This document shows, one piece after another, positions 6,848-14,826 of a DNA stretch of 44,132 nucleotides (position 1 is the first letter of the stretch; every line of letters begins with the position of its first letter). Below the pieces are notes generated by a model that worked only from the letters and a program-made list of their open reading frames with translations, searched no databases and was not told the origin of the DNA. The stretch is from positions 1 to 44,132 of the forward strand of contig NZ_SMKA01000039.1 in NCBI RefSeq assembly GCF_004348455.1, given 5' to 3'. This DNA comes from Kribbella albertanoniae (GTDB lineage Bacteria; Actinomycetota; Actinomycetes; Propionibacteriales; Kribbellaceae). Both the position numbers and the translations under genes were made by a program.

Positions 6848-7822
6848 ATGAAGACGATTCAGCTGCATGAGTTCGGGCCGGCGGAGAACCTGCGCTACGA
6901 GGAGGCGCCGGATCCGGTGCCTGGTCCTGGGATGGTGTTGATTCAGGTGGAGGCGGCCGGCGTGCACCTGCTCGACACGTTCCTGCGGGCCGGGGATTTC
7001 GAGGACAGTCCCTTCACGGCTCCTGAGCTGCCGACGATCCCGGGGCGGGAGGTTGCCGGGGTCGTGCGGGAGGTCGGGCCGGAGGTGGACGGCTCGTGGG
7101 TTGGGAAGCGCGTCGTGGTGCATCTCGGGATGGTGCCGGGTGGGTACGCCGAACTGGCGGTCGCGAAGGTGGAGTCGCTGTACGAGCTGCCTGATCACGT
7201 GGACGGCGTACAGGCTGTGGCTGCGATCGGGACCGGCCGGACCACTGCCGGGATCCTGGCGCAGGCGGCGCTCACCTCCGACGACGTCGTACTGGTGACT
7301 TCGGCCGCTGGTGGGATCGGCGCCTACCTGATCCAGGCCGCGCGCAATGTCGGTGCCACGGTGATCGGGCTCGCGGGTGGGCCGGCCAAGGTTCAGCTGG
7401 TGCGGGACCTCGGTGCTCAGTACGCCGTGGACTACAACGACCCGAACTGGGCCACAGCTCTACAGGACGAGATCGGCGGCAAGCGCCCGGTCACCGTGAT
7501 GCTCGACGGCGTGGCGGGGCCGAGTGGGTTGCTAGCGCTGGACCTGGTCGCGGACGGCGGGCGGGTGCTGACGTTCGGGTGGTCCGGTGGTGAACCGCTG
7601 CCGGTGGACTCCCCTGATCTGTCCACCCGCGGCGTCTCGGTGACCGCTGCGCTCGGCGACATCCGCAGCCGGCTCCGGGAATTCGAGAGCGCGGCCCTCG
7701 ACGAGACCGTCGAGGGCCGCTGGAGAGCGCTCTCGACCACGTTCCCGCTCTCCGAAGCACCCTCCGCTCATCGGGCGCTCGAAGAACGGCGAACCGTGGG
7801 CAAGGTCGTTCTCCTGCCTTGA
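6848..7822 (+). CDS. Quinone oxidoreductase-like MDR dehydrogenase
   Basis: A 324-aa NADPH-dependent medium-chain reductase. The N-terminal GroES-like part has PGREVAGVVREVG (65-77). The nucleotide-binding motif is SAAGGIGAYLIQAARNVGA (152-170). The Cys/His zinc ligands of alcohol dehydrogenases are absent, so it belongs with the zeta-crystallin/quinone oxidoreductase branch; it probably reduces quinones or enones. It is 24 bases downstream of the aldo/keto reductase but has its own MerR-type promoter, which suggests induction by electrophiles or redox-active compounds (inference from the box). It carries a GAGAGCGCTCTC palindrome at 7723-7734 and ends at a strong hairpin. Confidence 0.92.
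   Translation: MKTIQLHEFGPAENLRYEEAPDPVPGPGMVLIQVEAAGVHLLDTFLRAGDFEDSPFTAPELPTIPGREVAGVVREVGPEVDGSWVGKRVVVHLGMVPGGYAELAVAKVESLYELPDHVDGVQAVAAIGTGRTTAGILAQAALTSDDVVLVTSAAGGIGAYLIQAARNVGATVIGLAGGPAKVQLVRDLGAQYAVDYNDPNWATALQDEIGGKRPVTVMLDGVAGPSGLLALDLVADGGRVLTFGWSGGEPLPVDSPDLSTRGVSVTAALGDIRSRLREFESAALDETVEGRWRALSTTFPLSEAPSAHRALEERRTVGKVVLLP
7723..7734. repeat. Intragenic palindrome GAGAGCGCTCTC, copy 2
   Basis: A 12-nt perfect palindrome in the MDR gene, again encoding RALS (TGG AGA GCG CTC TCG) in the same codon phase as copies 1 and 3. Confidence 0.8.
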
Positions 7823-7829
7823 TCCGCAC

Positions 7830-7875
7830 CACACCGTGGCCTTCTCCCACCTCATCAGGAGAAGGCCACGGTGTG
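7830..7875 (+). terminator. Strong hairpin after the MDR gene
   Basis: CACACCGTGGCCTTCTCC (7830-7847) pairs perfectly with 7858-7875 across a 10-nt loop, giving an 18-bp stem. It begins 8 bases after the MDR stop. No T-run follows, as is common for actinobacterial terminators. It probably ends transcription from the plus strand and may also block readthrough from the convergent protease gene. Confidence 0.85.
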
Positions 7876-7881
7876 TGGGAC

Positions 7882-7917
7882 GGGCCGCGGAAGACCTGGT
7901 GGGTTCCTCCGCGGCCC
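7882..7917 (-). terminator. Hairpin after the protease gene
   Basis: GGGCCGCGGA (7882-7891) and TCCGCGGCCC (7908-7917) form a perfect 10-bp stem with a 16-nt loop. It starts just past the stop of the minus-strand protease gene at 7924. With the neighbouring hairpin it forms back-to-back terminators between two convergent genes. Confidence 0.75.
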
Positions 7918-7923
7918 CGCTTG

Positions 7924-10900
7924 TTAATAGATGGTGTAGCTGAAGGTCGCCTTACCCGTGGCGCCGCCGGAGTCCTTTCCGGTCACTGTTGCGGAGTAGG
8001 TGCCACGAGTGGTCGGCATCCCGGTGATCGACCCGGACGAGCTGATCGTCAGGCCGGGCGGCAGACCGGTGGCGGTGAAGGTGATCGGCAGACCGGCGCT
8101 CGACGTCGCGCGGATCTGGAGCGGGAAGCTCGACCAGCCGACGAACCCGAACTGGTTACCCGGGTTCTGCACGGTCACGGTGCCGGTCTGCGATCCGGTC
8201 ACCGTCAGCCGGTACGTCGATTCGTGGCTGACCGCTCCGGTCCCCTTGACCACGAGGTCGTAGGTACCGGCCGCCGTCGACGCCGACGCGGCGATCGTCA
8301 GCGTCGACGACGAACCCGACGTCACGCTGGTCGGCGAGAACGTCGCAGTCACCCCGCTCGGCAGCCCGCTGGCAGCGAGTTGCACCGACTGCGGGTCACC
8401 ACTCGTGGTGGCCGTCTTCACGGTCGTCTGCACCGAGTTGCCCGGGGCAACCGATCCGCTGGCCGGGTCGAGGCTCAGGCTGAAGTCGCTCCCCGTCGGC
8501 GGTTCACCGATAGCGAGCTTCCAGAGCCCGTACGCCGCCGCGTCGGCACTGCGGTCGAGCACAGTCGCCGCGATGTTCGTCGGGTACTTGTCACAGGCCG
8601 CGTGGTAGCAGGGGTCGTACGCCGAGCCAGCGGTGCCGCCCCACTTCTGTGCCTGCGCGCTCGTCTTGCGGGCACTGGCCCCGGAGGCGACACCGCTGGT
8701 CGGGATGCCGGCATTCTTGAAGGACGCGTCGTCCGAACGTCCCGCACCTTCGGTGTTCTCCTCGGGAGCCAGGTTCAGCCCGTCGTAGAACGCCTTCAGC
8801 ACCTTGCCGGCGTCCGTGGTGATGTTGTTGACGAAGTAGCCGGCGTTCGTCGAGGCGACCATGTCGAAGTTCAGGTAGGCCTTGATCTTCGACCGATCCG
8901 CCGTCGGCAGCTGAGCGACATAGAACTCCGAGCCGTTCAGGCCCTGCTCCTCGTCGGTCCACCACGCGAACCGGACGTGCTTGACCAGCGTCGGCTGCTG
9001 CTGCGCGAGTGCCAGCGCCACCTCAAGAATCGCTGCCGATCCTGAAGCGTTGTCGTTGCTGCCCGGACCGGCGCTCACGCTGTCCAGGTGCGCACCGAGC
9101 ATGATGACCTGGTTCGCGTCACCACCGGGGTAGTCGGCGATCAGGTTGTCCGACGGGTACTGACAGTTCGTGCACCGCTGCTTGGCCACCGTGAAGCCGG
9201 CATCGCGCAGCTTGCCCTCGATGTAGCTGACCGACGCGGTGTAGCCCGCACTGCCGGCCCGCCGGTGACCGCCGTTGTTGTCCGCCGCCGTCTGCAGCGC
9301 CTGCAGGTGTGCCTTCACCTTCTCGACGTCGATATTCGGTACGTCGGCGGGCGGGGCGGATCCGCCGACAGTCAGCCGGTACGTCGCGGTCCGGTCGACG
9401 TCCACACCATCACCAGTGATACGGACGTCGTACGCACCTTCCGGCGTACTCGACGTCGTACTGATCCTCAACGTCGACGAGTTGCCGGACTGAACCGAGG
9501 CCGGGTCGAACGACGCGGTCGCGCCGGACGGCAGCCCACTCGCGGTCAGCCGGACGGTCTGTGCGGAGCCGCTGCCGATCACAGTGTTCACGGTGGCGGA
9601 AACGCTCTCTCCGGGCTTCGCCGAGCCGCTCGCGGGCGAGACGGACAGGGTGAAGTCGTTGCCGGTCGGGGCGCAGGAGGCCTCGCCGGACTGGGCCGGG
9701 ACCGAGACGGCGTCCCAGGCAGCCTTGACCTTGCCGTGCCAGGCGCAGCTGCTGTCCAGGTTCTTCGCGGCATTCAGGGTGACCGAGCGCCACTTGCCGT
9801 AGGACATCCCCGACGTCTTCGACAGCATCGCGTTGTAGAAGATCTTGCCGGCGTCCTTGATCCCGATCCCGGTCAGCGTCGTGTTGTTACACGTCGGACT
9901 GGTCGGCTTGCCGTTGCCGGGATTGGTGCCCTCGGCAAGCAAGTAGAACCAGTGGTTCATCGGTCCGGCCGCGGCGTGCACCGAGCTCGGCAGGCTGCTG
10001 GAGTTGCAGTCCGGGTGCCCGGAGACCTTCGACGGCTGGTACATGTACCGGATCGGGCCGTTGCCCTGCAGGTTGATCTTCTCGCCGACCTCGTAGTCGG
10101 GAGCGTCGTTCGGGTTGTTCAGGTACGCCTCGGTGAGCGCTCCCCAGATGTCCGCGACCGATTCCTGCGACGGGTGCCCGGAGATCCCGCCGGGGGTGTT
10201 CGCGTCCAGGCCGTGGCCGTACTCATGGGCGACGACATCGATACCGGTGATCCAGTTGTTCGCGTTGTTGTAGCCGAAGACGACACCGTCGGGGTTGTAC
10301 TGCGAACCCCAGTAGGCGTTGATGTCGCCGAGCCCGACGAGTGCGTCGGCCCACTTGCCCTGGTTGTCCAGGCCGTTGCGCCCGTACCAGCTCTTCAGCA
10401 TGTCCCACTCGCCGGCGGCGGTGTTCATGACATCGACACAACCGGCCTCGCGGTCGGTCTTCGACGTGCTGCCCCAGGTGTCGTCCGGGCCGGAGAAGGT
10501 CGTGCCGGTCGACTGGTTGCCACACCGCAGCGAGGGACGGGCCGGGTCGACCATCGTGTACGTCGATCCGGACTGCGTCGTACCGATGGTCAGGTTCGGC
10601 CCGTTCCAGATGCCGGTACCGGTGCCGGCCGCGCTCTCCTCGATCGCGTGGACGACCTTGCCGCTGCGCGCGTCGACGTACACCTTCTGGCGGGTCGCCT
10701 CGCCTTCGTCGCGGCCTTGGACGCGGGCCTCCCAGGCGAGCACCGGCTTGGCGCCACCGGCGTACACGACCAGCGTCGGTTCACCAGGAACCGGCTCGGC
10801 CTTGTCGATCGACTTCAGCGCGGTCTTCCGGGCGGCTGTCTTGGTGACCGTGGGTGTGCGGTCGAGGGCGATCGGCTGCTGCTGGGCAACGGTGATGCCC

Positions 10901-11241
10901 TTGGCGTTTCCGGCGGCGTCGGTGGTGATGACGAAGTCGCCGCCGATCACGGCCAGGTCCTGGTACGTGCGCTGGTAGGCGACGTACTGCAGACCCCACG
11001 GGGTGCTGATGTCCTGCTGGCGGATGAACCGGTCCCCAGAACCGGCCTTCAGCTCAGCAGCCCGGCCTTCGACCAGGCGGTCAGCGGTGCGGATCGCAGC
11101 GGCCCGTGGATCGGGCCTCGATGCGGCGGCGCTCGCGTCGGCATCGGCCGCCGGGAGCTTGGTGGTGATCACAGCGGTGGCCAGAAGCGCGAGACTGAGC
11201 ACGCCTCCGACCGTCGCTGTACGCAGGGCAGTGCGTTTCAC
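7924..11241 (-). CDS. Secreted M4 (thermolysin) and M28 (aminopeptidase) fusion metalloprotease
   Basis: A 1105-aa exported protease. Residues 1 to about 35 form a signal peptide (MKRTALRTAT then a hydrophobic stretch). A propeptide of FTP/PepSY type follows (about 45-200). The M4 catalytic domain runs from about 205 to 515 with HEYGH at 339-343, the third zinc ligand Glu360 in QESVAD and the thermolysin-type catalytic His422 in SVHAAAG. After an Ig-like repeat (about 528-626) comes a complete M28 domain (about 636-912) with ligands His718, Asp730, Glu765 (catalytic Glu764), Asp793 and His880. A second Ig-like copy (about 918-1020) and a putative-Ig C-terminal domain complete it. Both active sites look intact. 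The start is GTG 11241 with GAGGA about 10 bases upstream. The role is probably extracellular protein degradation, with the endopeptidase feeding the exopeptidase (inference). Confidence 0.93.
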   Translation of the reverse strand: MKRTALRTATVGGVLSLALLATAVITTKLPAADADASAAASRPDPRAAAIRTADRLVEGRAAELKAGSGDRFIRQQDISTPWGLQYVAYQRTYQDLAVIGGDFVITTDAAGNAKGITVAQQQPIALDRTPTVTKTAARKTALKSIDKAEPVPGEPTLVVYAGGAKPVLAWEARVQGRDEGEATRQKVYVDARSGKVVHAIEESAAGTGTGIWNGPNLTIGTTQSGSTYTMVDPARPSLRCGNQSTGTTFSGPDDTWGSTSKTDREAGCVDVMNTAAGEWDMLKSWYGRNGLDNQGKWADALVGLGDINAYWGSQYNPDGVVFGYNNANNWITGIDVVAHEYGHGLDANTPGGISGHPSQESVADIWGALTEAYLNNPNDAPDYEVGEKINLQGNGPIRYMYQPSKVSGHPDCNSSSLPSSVHAAAGPMNHWFYLLAEGTNPGNGKPTSPTCNNTTLTGIGIKDAGKIFYNAMLSKTSGMSYGKWRSVTLNAAKNLDSSCAWHGKVKAAWDAVSVPAQSGEASCAPTGNDFTLSVSPASGSAKPGESVSATVNTVIGSGSAQTVRLTASGLPSGATASFDPASVQSGNSSTLRISTTSSTPEGAYDVRITGDGVDVDRTATYRLTVGGSAPPADVPNIDVEKVKAHLQALQTAADNNGGHRRAGSAGYTASVSYIEGKLRDAGFTVAKQRCTNCQYPSDNLIADYPGGDANQVIMLGAHLDSVSAGPGSNDNASGSAAILEVALALAQQQPTLVKHVRFAWWTDEEQGLNGSEFYVAQLPTADRSKIKAYLNFDMVASTNAGYFVNNITTDAGKVLKAFYDGLNLAPEENTEGAGRSDDASFKNAGIPTSGVASGASARKTSAQAQKWGGTAGSAYDPCYHAACDKYPTNIAATVLDRSADAAAYGLWKLAIGEPPTGSDFSLSLDPASGSVAPGNSVQTTVKTATTSGDPQSVQLAASGLPSGVTATFSPTSVTSGSSSTLTIAASASTAAGTYDLVVKGTGAVSHESTYRLTVTGSQTGTVTVQNPGNQFGFVGWSSFPLQIRATSSAGLPITFTATGLPPGLTISSSGSITGMPTTRGTYSATVTGKDSGGATGKATFSYTIY

Positions 11242-11275
11242 TGGGACACGTCCTCACTGGATGGGGGCGGGGACC

Positions 11276-11320
11276 CCGCCACCGGCCGCTGGGGCTGCAG
11301 TCCGGGCCGGCCGGTGGCGG
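11276..11320. promoter_or_regulatory. 13-bp perfect inverted repeat upstream of the protease
   Basis: CCGCCACCGGCCG (11276-11288) and CGGCCGGTGGCGG (11308-11320) are exact complements with a 19-nt loop. A second small palindrome, GGCGGGGACCCCGCC (11266-11280), abuts and overlaps the left arm. If transcribed with the protease it would form a strong leader hairpin 35-79 bases upstream of the GTG; otherwise it may be an operator. Confidence 0.55.
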
Positions 11321-11388
11321 AATGAAGAGGGCGTCGGCCGCCGGGCAGGGCGGGCAGGTGAACGTCCGATGTCCTCTGTCCGATGACA

Positions 11389-11435
11389 TTGACACCTCTA
11401 CGTGATGGCTGTGATATCCCAGCAGGGCATAACCT
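11389..11435 (+). promoter_or_regulatory. Promoter(s) of the lysR gene
   Basis: A near-consensus promoter TTGACA (11389-11394), 17 bases, TGATAT (11412-11417) points toward lysR and would give a leader of about 20 bases. A second -10-like TAACCT (11430-11435) lies 7 bases before the ATG, which would be leaderless. No ribosome-binding site precedes the ATG, so the second is at least as plausible. Confidence 0.55.
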
Positions 11436-11442
11436 CGCCGCT

Positions 11443-12420
11443 ATGGAGCTCGAACTTCGCCATCTCCGCGTGGTCTGCCGCCTTGCGGACACCGGCAGCG
11501 TCTCCAAGGCCGCCGCAGCACTGGGCGTATCCCAACCATCGTTGACCGCTCAGCTGCACCGCATCGAGGAGGCGGTCGGCGGATCGCTGTTCGAGCGCGC
11601 GTCGACGGGCGTCGTACCGACTCCGCTGGGCAAGCACGTGCTGAGCAGGTCGCGGGCGATGCTCGCGGACATGGACGAGCTGGTCGGCTCCAGCCGGCGT
11701 TATACCTCCGGATCCGGCACGCTCCGGCTCGGATCATCGCGCACGGTCATGTTCGGGGCCTGGCTGTCGCGGCTGGAGAGAGCGCTCTCTGACCGTGAGA
11801 TCGCGACTCAGGTGGATTCCTCGAGCGCCGTTCTCACCGATCTGCTGGCCGCCGACGTACTCGACATCGCGATGATCGGACGCGCCGAGGACGCCTACGC
11901 GCCGCAGTGCCCGCCCGGGATCCGCGAGCAGACGATGGTCTTCCCGGAACCGTTCGCGATCGCACTCCCGGCCGATCATCACCTGGCCGGTGCCGACGAG
12001 GTGAAGCTCGCCGATCTGGCCGACGACGTCTGGATCTGCCCGCCGGCCGGCAAGGAGGACGGGGAGCTCGCCTATCTCCGCGAGGCCTGCGAGGACGCGG
12101 GATTCACCCCACAGTTCCGGTACGGGAATCTCGACACGACCGAGATCGAGCAGCTGATCGGGGCCGGGCGCGGGATCTGTCTGGCCGCGCCGACCGTCCG
12201 GGAACTCCCCCGCACGGTCGTGAAGCCGCTGGCCGGCCAGCCCCTCTCCTGGCGCCGTACCCTGCGCTGGCGCGTCGACAACGTCAGCCAGGAAACCGTG
12301 AACACGGTCCATCAGGCGTTCATCGACACCTACCGCGAGACCATCGCCGAGAACAGCTCCGCCCGCGATTGGTGGAGCGCCCACCCCGAGGCGCATCCGA
12401 CGGTTATCGATCCGGACTAG
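11443..12420 (+). CDS. LysR-family transcriptional regulator
   Basis: A 325-aa regulator. The winged HTH is at residues 1-60 ([39 protein letters not shown]), followed by the linker helix and a periplasmic-binding-like effector domain (about 90-300). The effector is unknown. The start is ATG 11443, because the HTH begins right after it. It is divergent from the M4/M28 protease gene with about 200 bases between, so it may regulate the protease as well as itself; LysR proteins commonly act on divergent neighbours. It contains the third GAGAGCGCTCTC palindrome (11778-11789). Its TAG stop shares the tetranucleotide CTAG with the stop of the convergent ynfA-like gene. Confidence 0.93.
   Translation: MELELRHLRVVCRLADTGSVSKAAAALGVSQPSLTAQLHRIEEAVGGSLFERASTGVVPTPLGKHVLSRSRAMLADMDELVGSSRRYTSGSGTLRLGSSRTVMFGAWLSRLERALSDREIATQVDSSSAVLTDLLAADVLDIAMIGRAEDAYAPQCPPGIREQTMVFPEPFAIALPADHHLAGADEVKLADLADDVWICPPAGKEDGELAYLREACEDAGFTPQFRYGNLDTTEIEQLIGAGRGICLAAPTVRELPRTVVKPLAGQPLSWRRTLRWRVDNVSQETVNTVHQAFIDTYRETIAENSSARDWWSAHPEAHPTVIDPD
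11778..11789. repeat. Intragenic palindrome GAGAGCGCTCTC, copy 3
   Basis: Inside lysR, extended to 14 nt (A...T) as in copy 1, and encoding ERALSD with an AGA codon in the same phase as the other two copies. Confidence 0.8.
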
Positions 12421-12752
12421 GTACTCCGCGGCGCGTACATGATCACCACCACGCCGACGAGACAGATCGCCGCGCCGATCAGATCCCACCGATCCGGCCG
12501 GAACCTGTCGACCACCATCCCCCAGGCCAGCGACCCCGCCACGAACACTCCGCCGTACGCCGCAAGGATCCGTCCGAAGTTCGGATCGGGCTGGAACGTC
12601 GCCACGAACCCATAGGCGCCCAGGGCAACGACTCCCCCGGCGATCCACCACAACCCCCGCTGCTCGCGCCACCCCTGCCAGATCAGCCAGGCCCCACCGA
12701 TCTCAGCCACCGCCGCCAGCACGAACAGCACGATCGACCGCAGCACGCTCAC
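12417..12752 (-). CDS. YnfA / UPF0060 family small membrane protein
   Basis: A 111-aa protein with four transmembrane helices (about 5-25, 34-51, 63-81 and 88-106). The family core [15 protein letters not shown] and [18 protein letters not shown] segments are clear, as is [18 protein letters not shown]. YnfA proteins resemble the small multidrug resistance superfamily, but their substrate is not settled. Its GTG start (12752) overlaps the TGA of the upstream gene as GTGA, implying translational coupling. The stop overlaps the lysR stop (shared CTAG, 12417-12420). Confidence 0.93.
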   Translation of the reverse strand: MSVLRSIVLFVLAAVAEIGGAWLIWQGWREQRGLWWIAGGVVALGAYGFVATFQPDPNFGRILAAYGGVFVAGSLAWGMVVDRFRPDRWDLIGAAICLVGVVVIMYAPRST

Positions 12753-13054
12753 CGCGGCAGCCGATCGGCAAGCCCATCCAGTACGGCGGTCTGGGTCGGA
12801 GGGACCTCGATGCGCAGGTTGATCCGGCCGGTCGACTCAGTAAGGGTGAAGGTGAAGAACGAGCAGCAACCGCTCTCTCGGGCAATCAGATCAACCACGG
12901 AGTCGTGGGACTCGGCGCCGAGCACAAGGTCGAGGATCTGTGCATCGATGCGATCGGCCGCGACGAGGTGATCGGCGAACAGCTGATCGAACTCGGCAAC
13001 CCGCAGCGGCTGCTCGGCGGTCGGAAGTGTGCAAGCGTCCGGAACCCAGGTCAT
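12749..13054 (-). CDS. Conserved small protein with Cys residues, possibly metal-linked
   Basis: A 101-aa soluble protein. Cys7 ([22 protein letters not shown]) and the adjacent Cys pair in [14 protein letters not shown] stand out. I recall similar sequences near MerR-type regulators in actinobacteria, but I cannot name a function. Start ATG 13054 is chosen over the longer frame (13114) because a -10-like TACCGT lies 6 bases before it, and the earlier residues are Arg-rich and not family-like. It is translationally coupled to the ynfA-like gene (GTGA), so the two probably act together, perhaps in resistance or stress (inference). Confidence 0.75.
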   Translation of the reverse strand: MTWVPDACTLPTAEQPLRVAEFDQLFADHLVAADRIDAQILDLVLGAESHDSVVDLIARESGCCSFFTFTLTESTGRINLRIEVPPTQTAVLDGLADRLPR

Positions 13055-13060
13055 GGATCG

Positions 13061-13092
13061 ACGGTAACCCCGGACCTGGGTACGGATGTCAA
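13061..13092 (-). promoter_or_regulatory. Long-spacer promoter of the Cys protein/ynfA operon
   Basis: Minus strand: TTGACA (13087-13092), a 20-base spacer, TACCGT (13061-13066), 6 bases, ATG at 13054. The spacer contains an imperfect dyad GTACCC...GGGTTAC. A consensus -35, a spacer of 19 to 20 bases and an internal dyad are the hallmarks of MerR-family control. The -35 begins immediately after the stop codon of the FHA gene. Confidence 0.5.
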
Positions 13093-13716
13093 CTATTCGG
13101 GCTCGTCTGTCCACGTGAGGGTGAAGACGATGGCGCCGAAGCGGAGCTGGTCGCCCGGGCGGACGCGGACGGGCGTGGTGATCCGGCGGCCGTTGTGTTC
13201 GGTGCCGTTCATCGAGCCGAGGTCCCGGACCATCCAGCCGTCGCCAACATGGCGGAGCTCGGCGTGGTGACGAGAGACCGAGATGTCGCCCAACCGAAGC
13301 GTCGCGCCATCGCCGCGGCCGATCCGGACGGTCGGCGAGCCGGCCGCCGGCAGCGCGAGATTCGGCACCGGTACGGCGGGAAGCTCGCGCCGGGCGAGCG
13401 GGATCCCGAGAAAGTCCTCGAGCCGGCGCCAGACGTCGACCCGCTTGATCCGGCTGCGCGTGGTGCGCATCCAGCCGGCAAGGCGAGGTTCGGGCCGGGG
13501 CAGGTCGGTCAGCACCGAGTCGAGCTCACCACGGCTCTGCGCGCGCAGCACGAAGTTCATCCGCCGGATGAACGTGTCATGGGACAGCCGCCCCGACCCG
13601 GCCCCCTCCCGCAGCACGGCCAGCGCACGATCACGCTCCGCGTCGGACGGACGCGCGTTCACCAGCGAGAGCGGACCCATACCGAAATTGTCAACGCCGA
13701 CCGGCTCACTGTCCAC
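13093..13716 (-). CDS. DUF1707 and FHA domain protein
   Basis: A 207-aa cytoplasmic protein. An N-terminal DUF1707 helix pair (about 22-75, RPSDAERDRALAVLREGAGSG) is followed by an Arg-rich linker and a C-terminal FHA domain (about 128-200). The phosphothreonine-binding motifs are visible: GR in TVRIGRGDG, SRHHAEL and GSMNGT. FHA domains read Ser/Thr-kinase signals. The GTG at 13716 is preferred over the internal ATG (13680), since GGGAGG lies 7 bases upstream. The frame extends a long way upstream antisense to the ligase, which is a shadow. It is divergent from ligC, with 33 bases between starts. Confidence 0.9.
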   Translation of the reverse strand: MDSEPVGVDNFGMGPLSLVNARPSDAERDRALAVLREGAGSGRLSHDTFIRRMNFVLRAQSRGELDSVLTDLPRPEPRLAGWMRTTRSRIKRVDVWRRLEDFLGIPLARRELPAVPVPNLALPAAGSPTVRIGRGDGATLRLGDISVSRHHAELRHVGDGWMVRDLGSMNGTEHNGRRITTPVRVRPGDQLRFGAIVFTLTWTDEPE

Positions 13717-13749
13717 CGGCGGACCTCCCGGGTGGGTCAGAATGGCGGG

Positions 13750-14826
13750 ATGGACCTGCCTGTGATGCCGCCGGTGAAGCCGATGCTCGCGAAGCCTGTG
13801 AAGGGGATCCCGCGCGGGGAGCTGAGCTACGAACCGAAGTGGGACGGGTTCCGGTCGATCATCTTCCGCGACGGGGACGAGGTGGAGATCGGCAGCCGCA
13901 ACGAGAAGCCGATGACGCGGTACTTCCCGGAGCTGGTCGAGGCGATCAAGGCGAACCTGCCGGAGCGCTGCGCGATCGACGGCGAGATCGTGGTGATCGG
14001 CGAGTCCGGCGACCGGCTCGACTTCGAGGTGCTGCAGCAGCGCATCCACCCCGCGGCGAGCCGGGTGAACATGCTGTCCGAGAAGACCCCGGCCCGGTTC
14101 GTCGCCTTCGACCTGCTGGCGCTTGGTGACGACGACTTCACCGAGCGGCCGTTCAGCGAACGCCGTACCGCATTGCTGGCAGCGCTCGCCGACGCGAAGG
14201 CGCCGATCCACATCACGCCCGCCACCACCGACTACGACACGGCCGGGCAGTGGTTCGAGCACTTCGAGGGCGCGGGGCTGGACGGGCTGATCGCGAAGCC
14301 GCTCGACGGGCTCTACGTGCCGGACAAGCGGACCATGTTCAAGGTCAAGCCGGAGCGTACGGCGGACTGCGTGGTCGCGGGATACCGCCTGCACAAGAGT
14401 GGTCCCGACCGGATCGGTTCGCTGCTGCTCGGTCTCTACAACTCCGACGGGACCCTCGCGAGCGTCGGCGTGATCGGTGCCTTCCCGCTCGAACGCCGCA
14501 AGGAACTGTTCGTCGAGATGCAGGAGCTCGTCACCACCTTCGACGACCACCCCTGGGCCTGGGCCAAGCAGGAGGAAGGCACCCGAACACCACGCAACGC
14601 CGAGGGCAGCCGCTGGCAGGCCGGCAAGGACCTCTCGTTCACGCCGCTGCGCCCCGAGCGCGTGGTCGAGGTCCGCTACGACCACATGGAAGGCGTCCGC
14701 TTCCGCCACACCGCACAGTTCGTGCGCTGGCGTCCGGATCGCACCCCCGAGTCGTGCACGTACGAGCAGCTCGAAGAGCCGGTCAAGTTCGACCTGGCCG
14801 ACGTACTGACGAGTGCGACCAGCTGA
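13750..14826 (+). CDS. ligC: ATP-dependent DNA ligase (LigC-like)
   Basis: A 358-aa ligase. The adenylated Lys30 lies in motif I YEPKWDGFR. Further motifs are SRNEKPMTRYFPEL (Ia/III region), AIDGEIVV, GLDGLIAKP (IV) and FKVKPERTADCVV (V), followed by an OB-fold domain with the C-terminal VVEVRYDHMEGVRFRH. The size and architecture match stand-alone LigC enzymes rather than the multi-domain LigD; these are linked to gap or end repair. Start ATG 13750 has a -10-like CAGAAT 6 bases upstream and no ribosome-binding site. The stop overlaps the start of the next gene by one base (TGATG), indicating coupled translation. Confidence 0.94.
   Translation: MDLPVMPPVKPMLAKPVKGIPRGELSYEPKWDGFRSIIFRDGDEVEIGSRNEKPMTRYFPELVEAIKANLPERCAIDGEIVVIGESGDRLDFEVLQQRIHPAASRVNMLSEKTPARFVAFDLLALGDDDFTERPFSERRTALLAALADAKAPIHITPATTDYDTAGQWFEHFEGAGLDGLIAKPLDGLYVPDKRTMFKVKPERTADCVVAGYRLHKSGPDRIGSLLLGLYNSDGTLASVGVIGAFPLERRKELFVEMQELVTTFDDHPWAWAKQEEGTRTPRNAEGSRWQAGKDLSFTPLRPERVVEVRYDHMEGVRFRHTAQFVRWRPDRTPESCTYEQLEEPVKFDLADVLTSATS

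Noticed and set aside
13717..14709. N-terminal extension of the FHA protein frame
   Set aside because: It is antisense to ligC; GTG 13716 has a proper ribosome-binding site and the domain starts after it.
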